The translations under genes and the position numbers were made by a program. A stretch of DNA of 64,000 nucleotides from the NCBI RefSeq assembly GCF_001641265.1, contig NW_020167525.1:660501-724500 (forward strand), read 5' to 3'. Positions 54,726 through 64,000 of the stretch are shown in pieces. Position 1 is the first letter of the stretch, and each line of letters starts with the position of its first letter. The stretch comes from Pseudogymnoascus destructans. Taxonomy: Eukaryota; Ascomycota; Leotiomycetes; Thelebolales; Thelebolaceae. The notes beneath the pieces are model-generated. The model had not been told where the DNA came from. It ran no database searches and saw only the letters and a list, made by a program, of their open reading frames with translations.

Positions 54726-57700
54726 ATGTCTCTCGGACTCCCCGTTCCCTCGGCCGGCGCCCTGCGAGCCCTCCGCCAGCTCGCCCTCGGAACATCGTGT
54801 ACCGTCGCCTTCACGACCGGGCTGCTGGCCGAGGACCGCAGGCGCCGCATCCATTCTGCGCGTGAGGTGCAGGAGAACGGCCGACGCATCAAGTCGTCGA
54901 GAAGCTACCACGGGGCGGCGGGTGCGGTTGCAGTCGCGAATTTTGAGGACCATGTTCTGAATCCGCCGTTGTATACGGCGGGGGATGGTGAGGCGCCGAC
55001 GAAGTCGATTGCGAGCTGGGGGAAGGATGCACCGGCGAAATCGAAGAGGCTTGTTCGTTCGCAGTCACAGCGAGAGCTGAAGGATGATTTGGAGCCTGTG
55101 GTGGCTAAGGAGAAGCGGGATGCTTCGAACGATGCCGATTTGCGAGCGAGAACGCAGAGCCATGCAACTCGCATTGCTATTAGAAAGACTGGGCAGCGTC
55201 AGAGTCGACAAAGTGCATTGGCTGCCAGTATGATGGAAACTCTTCAGGCCGGCGATTCGGCTGTAGGAATTGAGTCGGCTGCCAGCGCTTTCTTCGAGTC
55301 CTTTCAAAACGGGCTATATATTGGAAAAGAGCCAGGGCGCCATGAATCTCAACTTTCGAAACGGCTGGCTTCAGCGTGTGGACAACTCTTCGATGCTTGC
55401 CAAAAACATAACTCCGTTGGGGTGTACGTCCCCGTCATCCAGAAACTCCTCAGCCTGGGTCCAATAGAAGAAGATATCTTTTACGAACTCCACGCCCCGG
55501 AGGTTATAGCCCACCTATTGGAAATAAAAACACGCAAGGAAGGAGAGGATCAGGGCTATCTTGAGGCGTTGCACTCGGCATCCTCCATGTATATGACGGA
55601 GTTTTCCACGAAGCGACTAGAAACCGCCCATCCTCGGATGCGACATCTCGGCGCGCTTCTCTGCGCGAAAGCCATGAAGGAACAACTCTACGAGCTAACT
55701 GACGCCATCTATTGGCGGATGTCTGCCATCCCCAGCGACGAAGCCCCGTCCTGCGTCGACTACCTCATCCTTGCCAACCACAGCATGGGCCATCACAAAT
55801 CCGTGCTACACTATTTCCGACGCTTCTTCGTCCTCACCGAACCCTCGAAATACGAACTCGACGAAGTTGTCGGGGCGGTTCTCGACTCCTGCCTTCGCAA
55901 AAACGCACTCGGCCAGGCAGAGGATGTTGTCCGTACTGGGGCCGAGATGGCAAGATCTGGCGGGTTTGAAATAAGAGCGGAATGGCCTATGAAGGTGCTG
56001 GGACAGCATTGGAGGAGCACCCGCGATCTTGTGAGCACACGAGCGCTTTTTGGCAGGCTTGAGGCACTGGTGGACTGCATTGATCTGCCGCAAGCGTTGT
56101 ACAGTGCGATTATTCAGTTCTGTGTCGAAGATGGGAAGGGTGACCACGCTAACGCATACCTCGATCAACATACGTCGGCGAATAATGGTGCGGTGAGTCT
56201 GAGGACCTGCGGCCATCTGGCTCTGTCGAAGGCCATGAAGGAGGATTGGGAGGGTGTCGAAAGCAGTTTTGAAACTATGAAACCCCTCTTAGTCGACCAT
56301 AAGACGAAAGAACAGCATGCACAAGTATTGGCGCCGATATTCAAGCTCTACACCAAATCTCACAGCGTTACCGAGTCGGAGCAGTTCGTCCGCAAGGTCA
56401 TGGACGAGTATGGACTCGTCCCAAACATATACGTATCAAACATCATGGTCGGGAAATATGCAGACGCAAATGAAATCGACTCCATCCCGCACTGGCTCGA
56501 GACCATGCGTCCCTTCGGCCTCATCCCCGACGCCGTCTCCTTCAACGCCATGCTCAGCCACTACCGCGACGAGTGGACCATCCCCTTCACCGACCTCCTC
56601 CATCTGTGCCACAAGATGAAGGACACGGACGAGAACCTCCTCGACCAATGCACCGCGCGCATCCTCCGCGAGGCCGCAATCCGCGAAACGAAAGGGGATC
56701 GCTTCGCTTTCGTCCGCTTCTCGAGGCAGATCGACTACCTTCGCCAAGGCCAGCAGGACAGCGATAGCGGGTTAAACTTTTACCCCGCTATGCGCGAAGC
56801 CATGGCCAAGGGATCCCCGCGCAAGACCTTGCGTATTTACCACTCCGCCCTAAAGCGGGAGCACATCCACATCCCACCCCCCATGTTCGCCCTCGCCATC
56901 CAAGCCTCCATCGACTCCCACCCAGCAGACAACAGTATCAGCGCGCTCCTCCCCCTCGTTAGCTCCGCTAGGGAGAGGGGCGTCGATATCAGTCTAGGTA
57001 TGGCGAGGCTGCTGATGCACCAGCTCGAGGATAGTAATCTGGATTACATGGACCTGCACGCTGTGCTGAGGAAGAACACCTTACTCTTCGCAGACCACGG
57101 CCTCACCATGCCCATGGGCGTAGCTACGAAAGTCGCCAGCGTCTTCTCCCAGCGGGGTCTAAACCGCGATGCGTTGGCGCTGTGGGAATACTACGCCGCG
57201 CGCAATGGCGTCTCGCGCGACCTGGTCGATCTGTCTAGTTTGACGGTGCTGATGCGCGTGCACATCGCGCTGGAGAATGTGGAGGGTGTTGAGTGGGTTA
57301 TGAATACGCTTGAGCGGAACGGGATTGTACCGAGTAGACGGTTCATGTTGGTGATTAAACTGGGGATTGCGAATTTGAGGAAGCAGCAGCCGAGGCGGTG
57401 CGGGGGAGGGGGTGATGGACCGCCTAGAGCGTTGGGAGAGGTGCTGGAGGAGGCGCTGGGGGGGGTGAGGTTGAGGAGGGAGAGGCATGGGGTGGAGTGT
57501 AGGAGGGTGGGGGGAGATTGTTGGATATTATGAGTGCGGCGGTTGTGGAGTCGAGGGGGGAGGACGTGGCACCTGCGATGTGGACGGCCGTTTCAGTCAC
57601 GACGCTTGATCGCGGGGTTGGCTCCCCAGGACAGAAGAGCCGATTGTCCGCGGCGCCTCTGATTGAGAACCAGGCCTTTCCCAAGCCAACGTACGAGTAT

Positions 57701-57808
57701 ATAGAGGCAGAACCGAGGCACCATCTCCAGCATCATCCGCGAGGGCATGCGGTGAGGAGAGTTAGTTCGGGGGGAGGGGTGTTGGCAAGGAAGGTGGTGT
57801 CGGGGTGA
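54726..57808 (+). CDS. pentatricopeptide-repeat protein, probably mitochondrial (frame break near the 3' end)
   Basis: PPR proteins bind organellar RNA and act in its processing, stability or translation; the target here is unknown. A continuous frame runs 54726-57533 (935 codons), no introns. The N-terminus is Leu/Arg/Ala-rich, as for a mitochondrial presequence. Helical PPR-like pairs recur: YVPVIQKLLSLGPIEEDIFY, CVDYLILANHSMGHHKSVLH, FVRKVMDEYGLVPNIYVSNI, LETMRPFGLIPDAVSFNAML, YHSALKREHIHIPPPMFALA, VMNTLERNGIVPSRRFMLVI. The last codons (DCWIL, stop) look foreign. Adding one base in the G6 run 57509-57514 continues in the next frame as RLLDIMSAAVVESRGEDVAP to a stop at 57808 (1,027 residues). 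I favour the longer form, since two neighbours have the same type of -1 poly-G break. Confidence 0.8.
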
Positions 57809-58530
57809 TCGTAGATGTTTGTGGTGAGGGGGGGGCTAGGGGGGGTGAGGCGGGGGTGAGGCGGGGGTGAGGGGTGAGGGGTGAGGGGTGAGGCTGGGGG
57901 AGGTAGTTGGGGGTTTGTGGTATATAGCGTAACTTGCATGCACATAACTGTATCTTACACAAACTACAATTGTATATCAAATATTTAGTATAAATAGCCT
58001 CATTATTTCCCTCTCTCTCTAATAGGGGTACATCCCCTACCACGATGCCCACCGCAAAATCCCTCTTAATCCATGTACAAAACCATGTTACTCGGGTACA
58101 GTAGTGGATATTCAGGGGAATACGTGTTCCTGACTGGATAATCCATGGTTAGTGTGAGGCCATGTTTCCTTTGCCAGCCAGAGTAAGTTAGAGCACCCAA
58201 AAGTTTAGGATAAGTCACTCGAGCATGGGGGGGAAATGATAATCTCTGAAGTGGTAAGTTATATTGTTGGTAGGGTAGAAAGGGTAGTATGGAGGAAAAA
58301 GATAATCTCTACTATACTCTACTATTTATGCTCAATAACTGTAGATTCCCTGCTGCCGTCTCCTTCCGCCGTTCCACCACATAAAGTACATAAACACCCT
58401 CGTCCAGCTGCGCAGCTTCAACAGCCCGCCCACCACCGCCCAAGTCAGCGTCCCAGCCAAAATTGCGTCGCCTGTCTCGCGCCCCTTCACCTCCCTCCTC
58501 GCTCCCACAATCGACACCCAGTACCCCTCC
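57809..58530. other. intergenic region with G-rich minisatellite
   Basis: 57822-57905 is built from GGGGTGAGGC and GGGGTGA units. The remainder, A/T-rich and then C-rich, leads to the squalene epoxidase start. No gene recognised. Confidence 0.6.
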
Positions 58531-60009
58531 ATGACGGCGACGCAGACCACGCACGAGTCACTCTCGCAGCGGCGCCGAATGCACCACGAAGCCGATGTTG
58601 TTATAATCGGGGCGGGCGTCTTCGGGTGCGCCGTGGCGGTCACGTTGGCGCGCCAGGGCCGCAGCGTCATTCTCCTCGAGCGGTCGATGAAGGAGCCTGA
58701 CCGGATCGTGGGGGAGCTGCTGCAACCCGGCGGCGTGTCGGCATTACACAAGCTGGGATTGTCGGAGTGTCTGGAGGGCATTGATGCGGTGGTTGTTAAT
58801 GGCTATAATGTCATCTACTACGGGAAGGAGGTTCATATCCCGTACCCGTACGATACGAGGGTGGAGAAGTCGAGGGCGATGAGGGAGTCAAGGCCGGTGG
58901 GGTGGTGTTTTCACCACGGACGGTTCATTAACAAGCTCCGCGAGGCGTGCAAGAGCGAGCCGAATATCACGATCTTCGAGACGACGGTGAAGGGGACGGT
59001 GAGCACGGATAACAACGAGCAAGTCCTCGGCGTAAAGACAGAGACGACAGACCCCATGGACGGGTCGAAGAAACCGGATTACTTCTTCGGCGGCCTCACC
59101 ATCGCAGCAGACGGCTACGCATCCACCCTGCGAAAACAGTACATCTCCAAGACCCCCGTGGCGAAGTCCAAATTCTACGCCCTCGAACTCATAGACTGCC
59201 CCATCCCAACCCCGAATCACGGCCACATCATCCTCTCCGACAATGCCCCCGTCCTCGTCTACCAGATCGGCACCCACGAGACCCGCGCGCTCATCGACGT
59301 CCCCGAGAACCTGGAGACCGCCAAAGCCGCCCTGGGGGGCGTAAAAGCACATATTCGCAATGTCGTCGTGCCAACGCTTCCGAAGCAAATCAAGCCGACT
59401 TTTATAAGGGCGCTGGAGGAGGGGAAACTAAGGAGTATGCCGAATTCGTGGTTGCCGCCGACGCAGCAGCAGACCCCGGGGATTGTGGTACTGGGGGATG
59501 CGATGAACATGCGTCACCCCCTCACCGGCGGCGGCATGTCCATCGCCCTCACCGACGTGGTCATCCTCTCCGAGCTCCTCCACCCGACTCGCATCGCGGA
59601 CCTCTCCTCCGTCCCCGCCATGAGCCTCGCAATGCGCACCTTCCACTGGCGGAGGAAACAACTCGCATCCATCGTGAACATCCTCGCCCAAGCCCTCTAC
59701 GCCCTCTTCGCCGCCAACAACGCCGAGCTGAAAGCCCTGCAGCGGGGGTGCTTTGAGTACTTCCTCTTTGGGGGCGCGTGCATTGATGAGCCGGCGGGGA
59801 TGCTGGCATGTATCCTGCCGAGGCCGTTTTTGCTGTTCTACCACTTTTTCTCGGTGGCGCTGCTAGCGATGTGGTTGATTATGTGTGATTGTGTGGGGGA
59901 TTTGCTGGGGGTGTGGAGGGCGCCGCTGGGGGTGTATAGGAGTGGTGCGGTGTTGTGGAAGGCGGTGGGGGTGATTTTTCCGTATATTTTTTCCGAGTTG
60001 ACGTGGTGA
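58531..60009 (+). CDS. ERG1: squalene epoxidase (monooxygenase)
   Basis: FAD-dependent ER enzyme making 2,3-oxidosqualene, a rate-controlling step of ergosterol synthesis and the target of allylamine antifungals. Single exon, 492 residues, normal length. Order: short hydrophilic N-terminus, FAD dinucleotide motif VVIIGAGVFGCAVAVTLARQ with the acidic end LLER, GELLQPGGVSALHKLGL, WCFHHGRFINKLREAC, TIAADGYASTLRK, FAD-II motif GDAMNMRHPLTGGGMSIALT, and two C-terminal hydrophobic segments (ILPRPFLLFYHFFSVALLAM; FPYIFSEL) that anchor the protein. All flavin-binding motifs are intact. Its 3' end faces that of ALG5. Confidence 0.96.
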   Translation: MTATQTTHESLSQRRRMHHEADVVIIGAGVFGCAVAVTLARQGRSVILLERSMKEPDRIVGELLQPGGVSALHKLGLSECLEGIDAVVVNGYNVIYYGKEVHIPYPYDTRVEKSRAMRESRPVGWCFHHGRFINKLREACKSEPNITIFETTVKGTVSTDNNEQVLGVKTETTDPMDGSKKPDYFFGGLTIAADGYASTLRKQYISKTPVAKSKFYALELIDCPIPTPNHGHIILSDNAPVLVYQIGTHETRALIDVPENLETAKAALGGVKAHIRNVVVPTLPKQIKPTFIRALEEGKLRSMPNSWLPPTQQQTPGIVVLGDAMNMRHPLTGGGMSIALTDVVILSELLHPTRIADLSSVPAMSLAMRTFHWRRKQLASIVNILAQALYALFAANNAELKALQRGCFEYFLFGGACIDEPAGMLACILPRPFLLFYHFFSVALLAMWLIMCDCVGDLLGVWRAPLGVYRSGAVLWKAVGVIFPYIFSELTW

Positions 60010-60382
60010 GATGGCTTATAGACTCTGGGAGGAGGAGCTTAGGTGGTGAGGATAGGGCGGGGAGATGAAAAAGTTGATGGGCGGTGGTAATGATGATGGG
60101 TGTTACTTACATATGCTTCGTTGAAGAACATAAAACATCACTGTACGACGTTTGGGGCGTTGTTGTGGGGGGGGGCAGACAGGCATCCAGCATAGCCTTC
60201 TAATCTATGGACACACTCTATTCAATCCATTTTGTAGACCTACAATGAGAGAACAACCGCAACTCATGGCGATTTTTGAAACTTGTGATGTACTGTATGT
60301 GACCTGCCTGTTCTCTTTTCTATATAACTTGTAACTCTTATATATACACGCGTAATAAGGAGGGCACTGTCCTGTAACAACT
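60010..60382. other. convergent intergenic spacer ERG1 / ALG5
   Basis: About 370 bp with both 3' UTRs. A G8 run lies near 60167. No gene recognised. Confidence 0.55.
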
Positions 60383-61694
60383 TCACCGCCGCCGGTATAC
60401 CCCCAGCGCCCAACTAGCTCGCAGAACGGCGAGCCCGAAGGCCATACCTATACTATCCCACAGCACATTCAACTTACTCCCCCCCACCTCCTGCCATGCA
60501 ATCGGGACCTCCGCGACTCTGACGCCCCTCACCGCACCTCCTATCTTGCCTCCCTCGTGCTTTTCCTCTGGCACAGATACAGGTGCACTCTCCGCAAGCA
60601 TCAACATCTCGACATCGAAGATCCACCCCTCCGCATGCATATACGGTATTATATGCGGGAGCGCCGCGCGGGTGAAGAGTTTGAATCCACACTGCGTGTC
60701 GCGGATGCGGGAGGTAGCAGGTGGAGTAAGGAGTCTCAAAAGAAGATGAAAAGAATGCATCAAAGCATTCCTAACAAGCGACCTCTTCACCACCGCCTCG
60801 CTCCCCACCAAATGCGCGCGGCTACCAACAGCCACCGCTCTCCCCCCGCCATCCTTGACGAGCTCCGCACCAGCGACCAGCGCCCCCAGATCGCGGAACC
60901 GTGACGCCCCGTCGGCATCGGCGAAGACGGCGTGGGTGCCACGGACGTGACGCAGGCCGTGGGTGACGGCGCCGCCTTTGCCGCGGTTGCGGTGCAGGGA
61001 GATGATACGCAGGGTGCTGTGGAGGGAGTGGGCGTGGGAGAAGCGGAGGGCGGTGGAGACGGTGCTGTCTGTTGAGCCGTCGTTTATGAGGAGGATTTCG
61101 TAGCCCTGCGGTTCGCTTTGGGAAGAGGAGGATTTCGATTTCGACGATTTGGTGGAGGGGGAAGGGGAGGAGGTGCGACCGTACGTAGCGTCCAAATAGG
61201 AGACAGCTTCCTTGAGCATAATTTCCAACCGCGCTTCCTCGTTGTAGGCCGGGATGACGACGCTCATTGCGAGGGTGGCGGGCTCGATGTGTCCCGTGTC
61301 CTTGGAGGACCCGGCGGCGTGGGAGGCGTGGTGGGAGAGCCAGTCGTCGTGCCAGCAGGCGAGGGGCTGGGGGGGGGTGACGCCGCCGGAGGGGAGGGTG
61401 GTGATGTATGTTTTTTCTGAGGGGTGGGGGTGCCGCGGGAGGGGGGCGATGAGGTGGAGTGTTAGATAGAGCTGTGGTTGTGTTAGTCTTGGGCGCGAGG
61501 TGGGTGATTGGGGAGGGGGGAAGAGATGGTGGTTTGAACAGCGGCGGGCGTGAAGGGGGGGGACGTACGGATATGAAGGCGAATAGTAGTATTGATATAG
61601 CAGACAGTACCAAAATCCACGCCGGAGCATGTCTCATAACCTCCCACGCCTCAGCGGAAATCTGCACCGCTCCATCCATCACAGCAGCTGCCAT
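60383..61694 (-). CDS. ALG5: dolichyl-phosphate beta-glucosyltransferase
   Basis: ER-membrane GT2 enzyme transferring glucose from UDP-glucose to dolichyl phosphate, the donor for the last steps of the N-glycan precursor. Exons 61694-61569 and 61471-60383; intron 61472-61568 (97 nt, GTACGT donor, CCACAG acceptor). The product is 404 residues. An N-terminal TM anchor (APAWILVLSAISILLFAFIS) is followed by LYLTLHLIAPLPRHPHPSEK, then the GT-A domain: MSVVIPAYNEEARLEIMLKE, LLINDGSTDSTV, HRNRGKGGAVTHGL, VFADADGASRF (DxD-type), and RDTQCGFKLFTRAALPHI with GWIFDVEML. A Ser/Lys-rich insert (about residues 137-155) is lineage-specific. A short hydrophobic end (IGMAFGLAVLRASWALGVY) closes the protein. 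Confidence 0.94.
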
Positions 61695-62341
61695 AGCTGA
61701 TTATGAGACCTCGTATGTAACAACGCCTAGTTCAGCGGGCAATTGCGCAGTCGTTCGACGCCTGCGGGCTGCCGGGGATGGGGCAAATGGTGGGAAGGCG
61801 TCGCGCGAAGCTTCTCCATCCGTGGGAGATGGGAGGGAGGGAGGTGGTGAGGTGGAGGTGGAGATGGAGATGGGGTGTTTGGGGAGGGCGGACGATCGTT
61901 GCGCGGCGCGGAACGTGTCAATTAGAGCCGGGAAGGGTGATTCGCTGGGGTGGGTGGTAGCCTTGTGCGGTAGCCTTGTCTTGGCGGTGGTTGTCGAAGA
62001 AGGCGTGGAGTTTGGACCCTTAACAGGTGTGAATGGTAATTTAAACATGCTTTCAAGCTTCAGTGGCATGAGAATATTGATATACTGATGGGTTTGTAAA
62101 ATTATATTTCCAATATGTCTCCAGGGAGAGAGTTGAGAGGCTTCGCACATGTATATGCAGGGAAACTCTATATGCAGCACAGTAAGTAAGTTGGGGCCGC
62201 AGGATCGCTCAGCCTCGATGGTTGACATGTCCAGAGCGGAGTATCGCAGCTTCCTCACAGCTTCCTCGCAACTTCTTTCTGTTCATTGTTTGTTCTGAGT
62301 TTCTTTTTCTGCGCCGTCGCTGTATATAAAGATCCCCTCTC
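61695..62341. other. divergent intergenic region ALG5 / NLR-like locus
   Basis: About 650 bp upstream of both genes. No coding signal beyond chance frames. TATATAAA at 62322 lies 20 bp before the NLR start codon. Confidence 0.5.
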
Positions 62342-64000
62342 ATGGATTCCCTCAGCGTCACGGCGAGCATTATTGCCATCCTGCAGGTCACAGCGACATT
62401 GGTCAGTTACGCCAACGATGTCAAAGACGCCCCCAAAGATCGTGCGCGCTTCGCGATGGAGGCCTTGAGCCTCTCCAGTCTTCTCCTTAATTTGAGATAC
62501 CAAATAGAGGATGAAACGTGTGAAAAATCAAACGAAGCATGGACGAGGCAAGTCACGTTGCTCGGTTTGCCGGATGGGCCTTTGGATCACTACAGGCATG
62601 CGCTGGAGAAGCTCCAGGTCAAGATCGTGAGCGGCAAGGGGCTGGTGAAGATTGGGGATGCGCTTTGGTGGAGGTTTACTAAGGAGGAGGTTGCGGGTAT
62701 ATTATTGAGGATTGAACGGCTAAAGAGCCTGATCCAGATTGCTCTACAGATGGACCACTTGTGAGTTATGTGAGAGATGGTATAGATGAGACTACTTACT
62801 CTCCCAGCAAACTATCTCAAGCAATTAAAACCAGCTTGGACGAGATTTACGACAACGGTAAAGGGATAAAAATTGACCTGGCCGTTGTCCGGTCCCAAAT
62901 ACCCGCAATACAGGGTAGTGTTGGCGCGATTCAAGATAGTGTTGGCGCTCTTCAGGAGAGTGTTGATGCGGTCCAGCAAGAGCGAGACAGAAAGAAGAAT
63001 CAGGTGTTCGTGAAATGGATATCATCGGCCAATTACGTATCTCAACAGTCTGATTTTATATCCAGGAGGGAGCCTGGAACCGGTCAATGGTTTCTTGACT
63101 CCCCCGAGTTCAATAAATGGACTGACGAACCGAGTCAAACTTTATTCTGCCCTGGAATCCCTGGATCTGGAAAGACTATGGTCTCAGCTATTACGGTTGA
63201 TCACCTCCGTAAGGTAGCAGATCGTGCTCTTGGTCACCCCCCTGGAGCTAAGGCGGCAAATATGCGCCACAGTGACCTCCATGGAGTTGCGCAGATATTC
63301 TGAAACTACAAAACTCAGTCAGAGCAGAACACAACTAGTCTACTATCAGCCATCCTCAAGCAGCTGGTGCAAGCAAAGCCCTCTGCCGCAAAGGCTGCAA
63401 ACACACTTTACGAGCGCCACTGTGACCACGAAACGAGACCCTCACTCGATGAGATCTTTGCCACGCTTAAAACCACAATGATGAGCTTCTGGACCGTGTA
63501 TGTTGTCATTGATGCCCTCGACGAGTGTGCTGATCGAGATGGCACTCGCGGCCAGTTTTTGGGCAAGCTACTCGATTTACAACAGGAGTTTGATGTGCGA
63601 CTGATGGTTACCTCGCGCGATAACCCCGACATAGTGAGCCAGTTCAAGTATTCGCTGACGCTGGAGATTCAGGCCAGTCCTGCGGATGTGAAGCGGTACA
63701 CCGGCTCCCTAAATTTGTGCAACGCGACGAGAAGCTACAGGGAGAAGTGGAAGATAAGATTGGTGAGGCAGTGGATGGCATGTTAGTGATTACCGCCCGG
63801 TTTCAAAGACCTATCAGCCAATACATTGTTTAGGTTCCTCCTTGCGCGTCTTCATGTAGACTCGCTTCGGGACAAGCGGACCAAAGCCAAGGTTCAGTCT
63901 ATGTTGGACATGCTTCCTAGAGGTGCGGAAGCGCTGGAGGAGGCCTACGACGGTGCAATCAGAGAATAGAAGCTCAGTTGCTTGATGATAGCAAGCTGGC
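62342..64000 (+). pseudogene. NLR-like NACHT protein gene, decayed and truncated by window end
   Basis: Matches fungal NACHT/ankyrin NLR-like proteins. The N-terminal domain (MDSLSVTASIIAILQVTATL) has intron 62761-62807 (GTGAGT..CCAG) joining MDHF to KLSQAIKTSL. Next come a heptad-like segment (QIPAIQGSVGAIQDSVGALQ) and the NACHT nucleotide-binding site: P-loop CPGIPGSGKTMVSAI and Walker B VYVVIDALDEC. Lesions: TGA at 63301-63303, where the family has Cys before NYK, with coding continuing in the same frame (NYKTQSEQNTTSLLSAILKQ); a frame change near 63697 with a few codons missing after DVKRY, resuming as RLPKFVQRDEKLQ; and a frame change near 63962 (AYDGAI then RIEAQLLDDSKLA). A likely intron lies at 63785-63831. 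Probably non-functional. Confidence 0.8.

Noticed and set aside
1..64000. tRNA, rRNA or other structured RNA genes
   Set aside because: I scanned for tRNA T-loop (GGTTCGAATCC-like) signatures and found none with a matching acceptor stem; a covariance-model search could still find some.
1..64000. Secondary-metabolite or other functional gene cluster
   Set aside because: Neighbouring genes are unrelated housekeeping functions; no backbone synthase, tailoring set or toxin gene was seen.

Overview
The window is nuclear DNA of a filamentous ascomycete (Pezizomycotina). Protein-coding genes carry short spliceosomal introns of about 42-185 nt with GT-AG ends, several with a CTAAC-type branch site. 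There are no operons. The proteins are typical of filamentous fungi: a Ku70, a Cep57/PPC89-type spindle pole protein, an NTE1 phospholipase and an NLR-like NACHT protein. I cannot name the class or species.

Layout. 1-5109: 3' part of the THO2 gene (mRNA export). 5700-9809: an unrecognised nuclear protein behind a repeat-rich leader, ending in a zinc-cluster-like module. 10195-13958 (-): CSC1/OSCA-type channel. 15251-17282 (-) and 17624-18915 (+): divergent Ku70 and ferrochelatase. 20171-22063: MFS transporter. 22758-23129: possible short 2EXR/F-box-like gene. 23475-24955 (-): guanine deaminase. 25374-30500: A+T-rich transposon graveyard (pogo deletion derivative, MULE and PIF/Harbinger relics, foldback MITE, LTR remnant, perfect palindrome). 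30569-35361 (-): NTE1, divergent from eIF2-alpha at 35815-36926. 37228-40016: inner membrane protease subunit 2 and a mitochondrial carrier. 41062-44145: Cep57-type spindle pole protein. 44884-46958: probable inner-kinetochore CENP-U/Ame1 subunit. 47020-52300: second repeat region (hexamer satellite, gag fragment, solo LTR with exact target-site duplication, repeats shared in inverted orientation with the 28.7-29.2 kb region). 52533-53671: Rim2-like nucleotide carrier. 54726-57808: PPR protein. 58531-60009: squalene epoxidase. 60383-61694 (-): ALG5. 62342-64000: decayed NLR-like gene running off the window.

The genes are mostly single-copy housekeeping genes with no common pathway. Loose themes are mitochondrial function (ferrochelatase, IMP2, two carriers, PPR), the ER and its lipids (NTE1, ERG1, ALG5) and chromosome biology (Ku70, Cep57, CENP-U). 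I found no convincing new multi-gene system.

The points most worth a second look are these. Three conserved genes each lose one base in a poly-G tract, which looks like assembly error. The 6.5-9.8 kb gene has a ~181-bp tandem-repeat leader and a C-terminal Cys6 module. A solo LTR is fully resolved by its TATCG duplication. The kinetochore protein has an expanded internal repeat. The NLR pseudogene carries several independent lesions.
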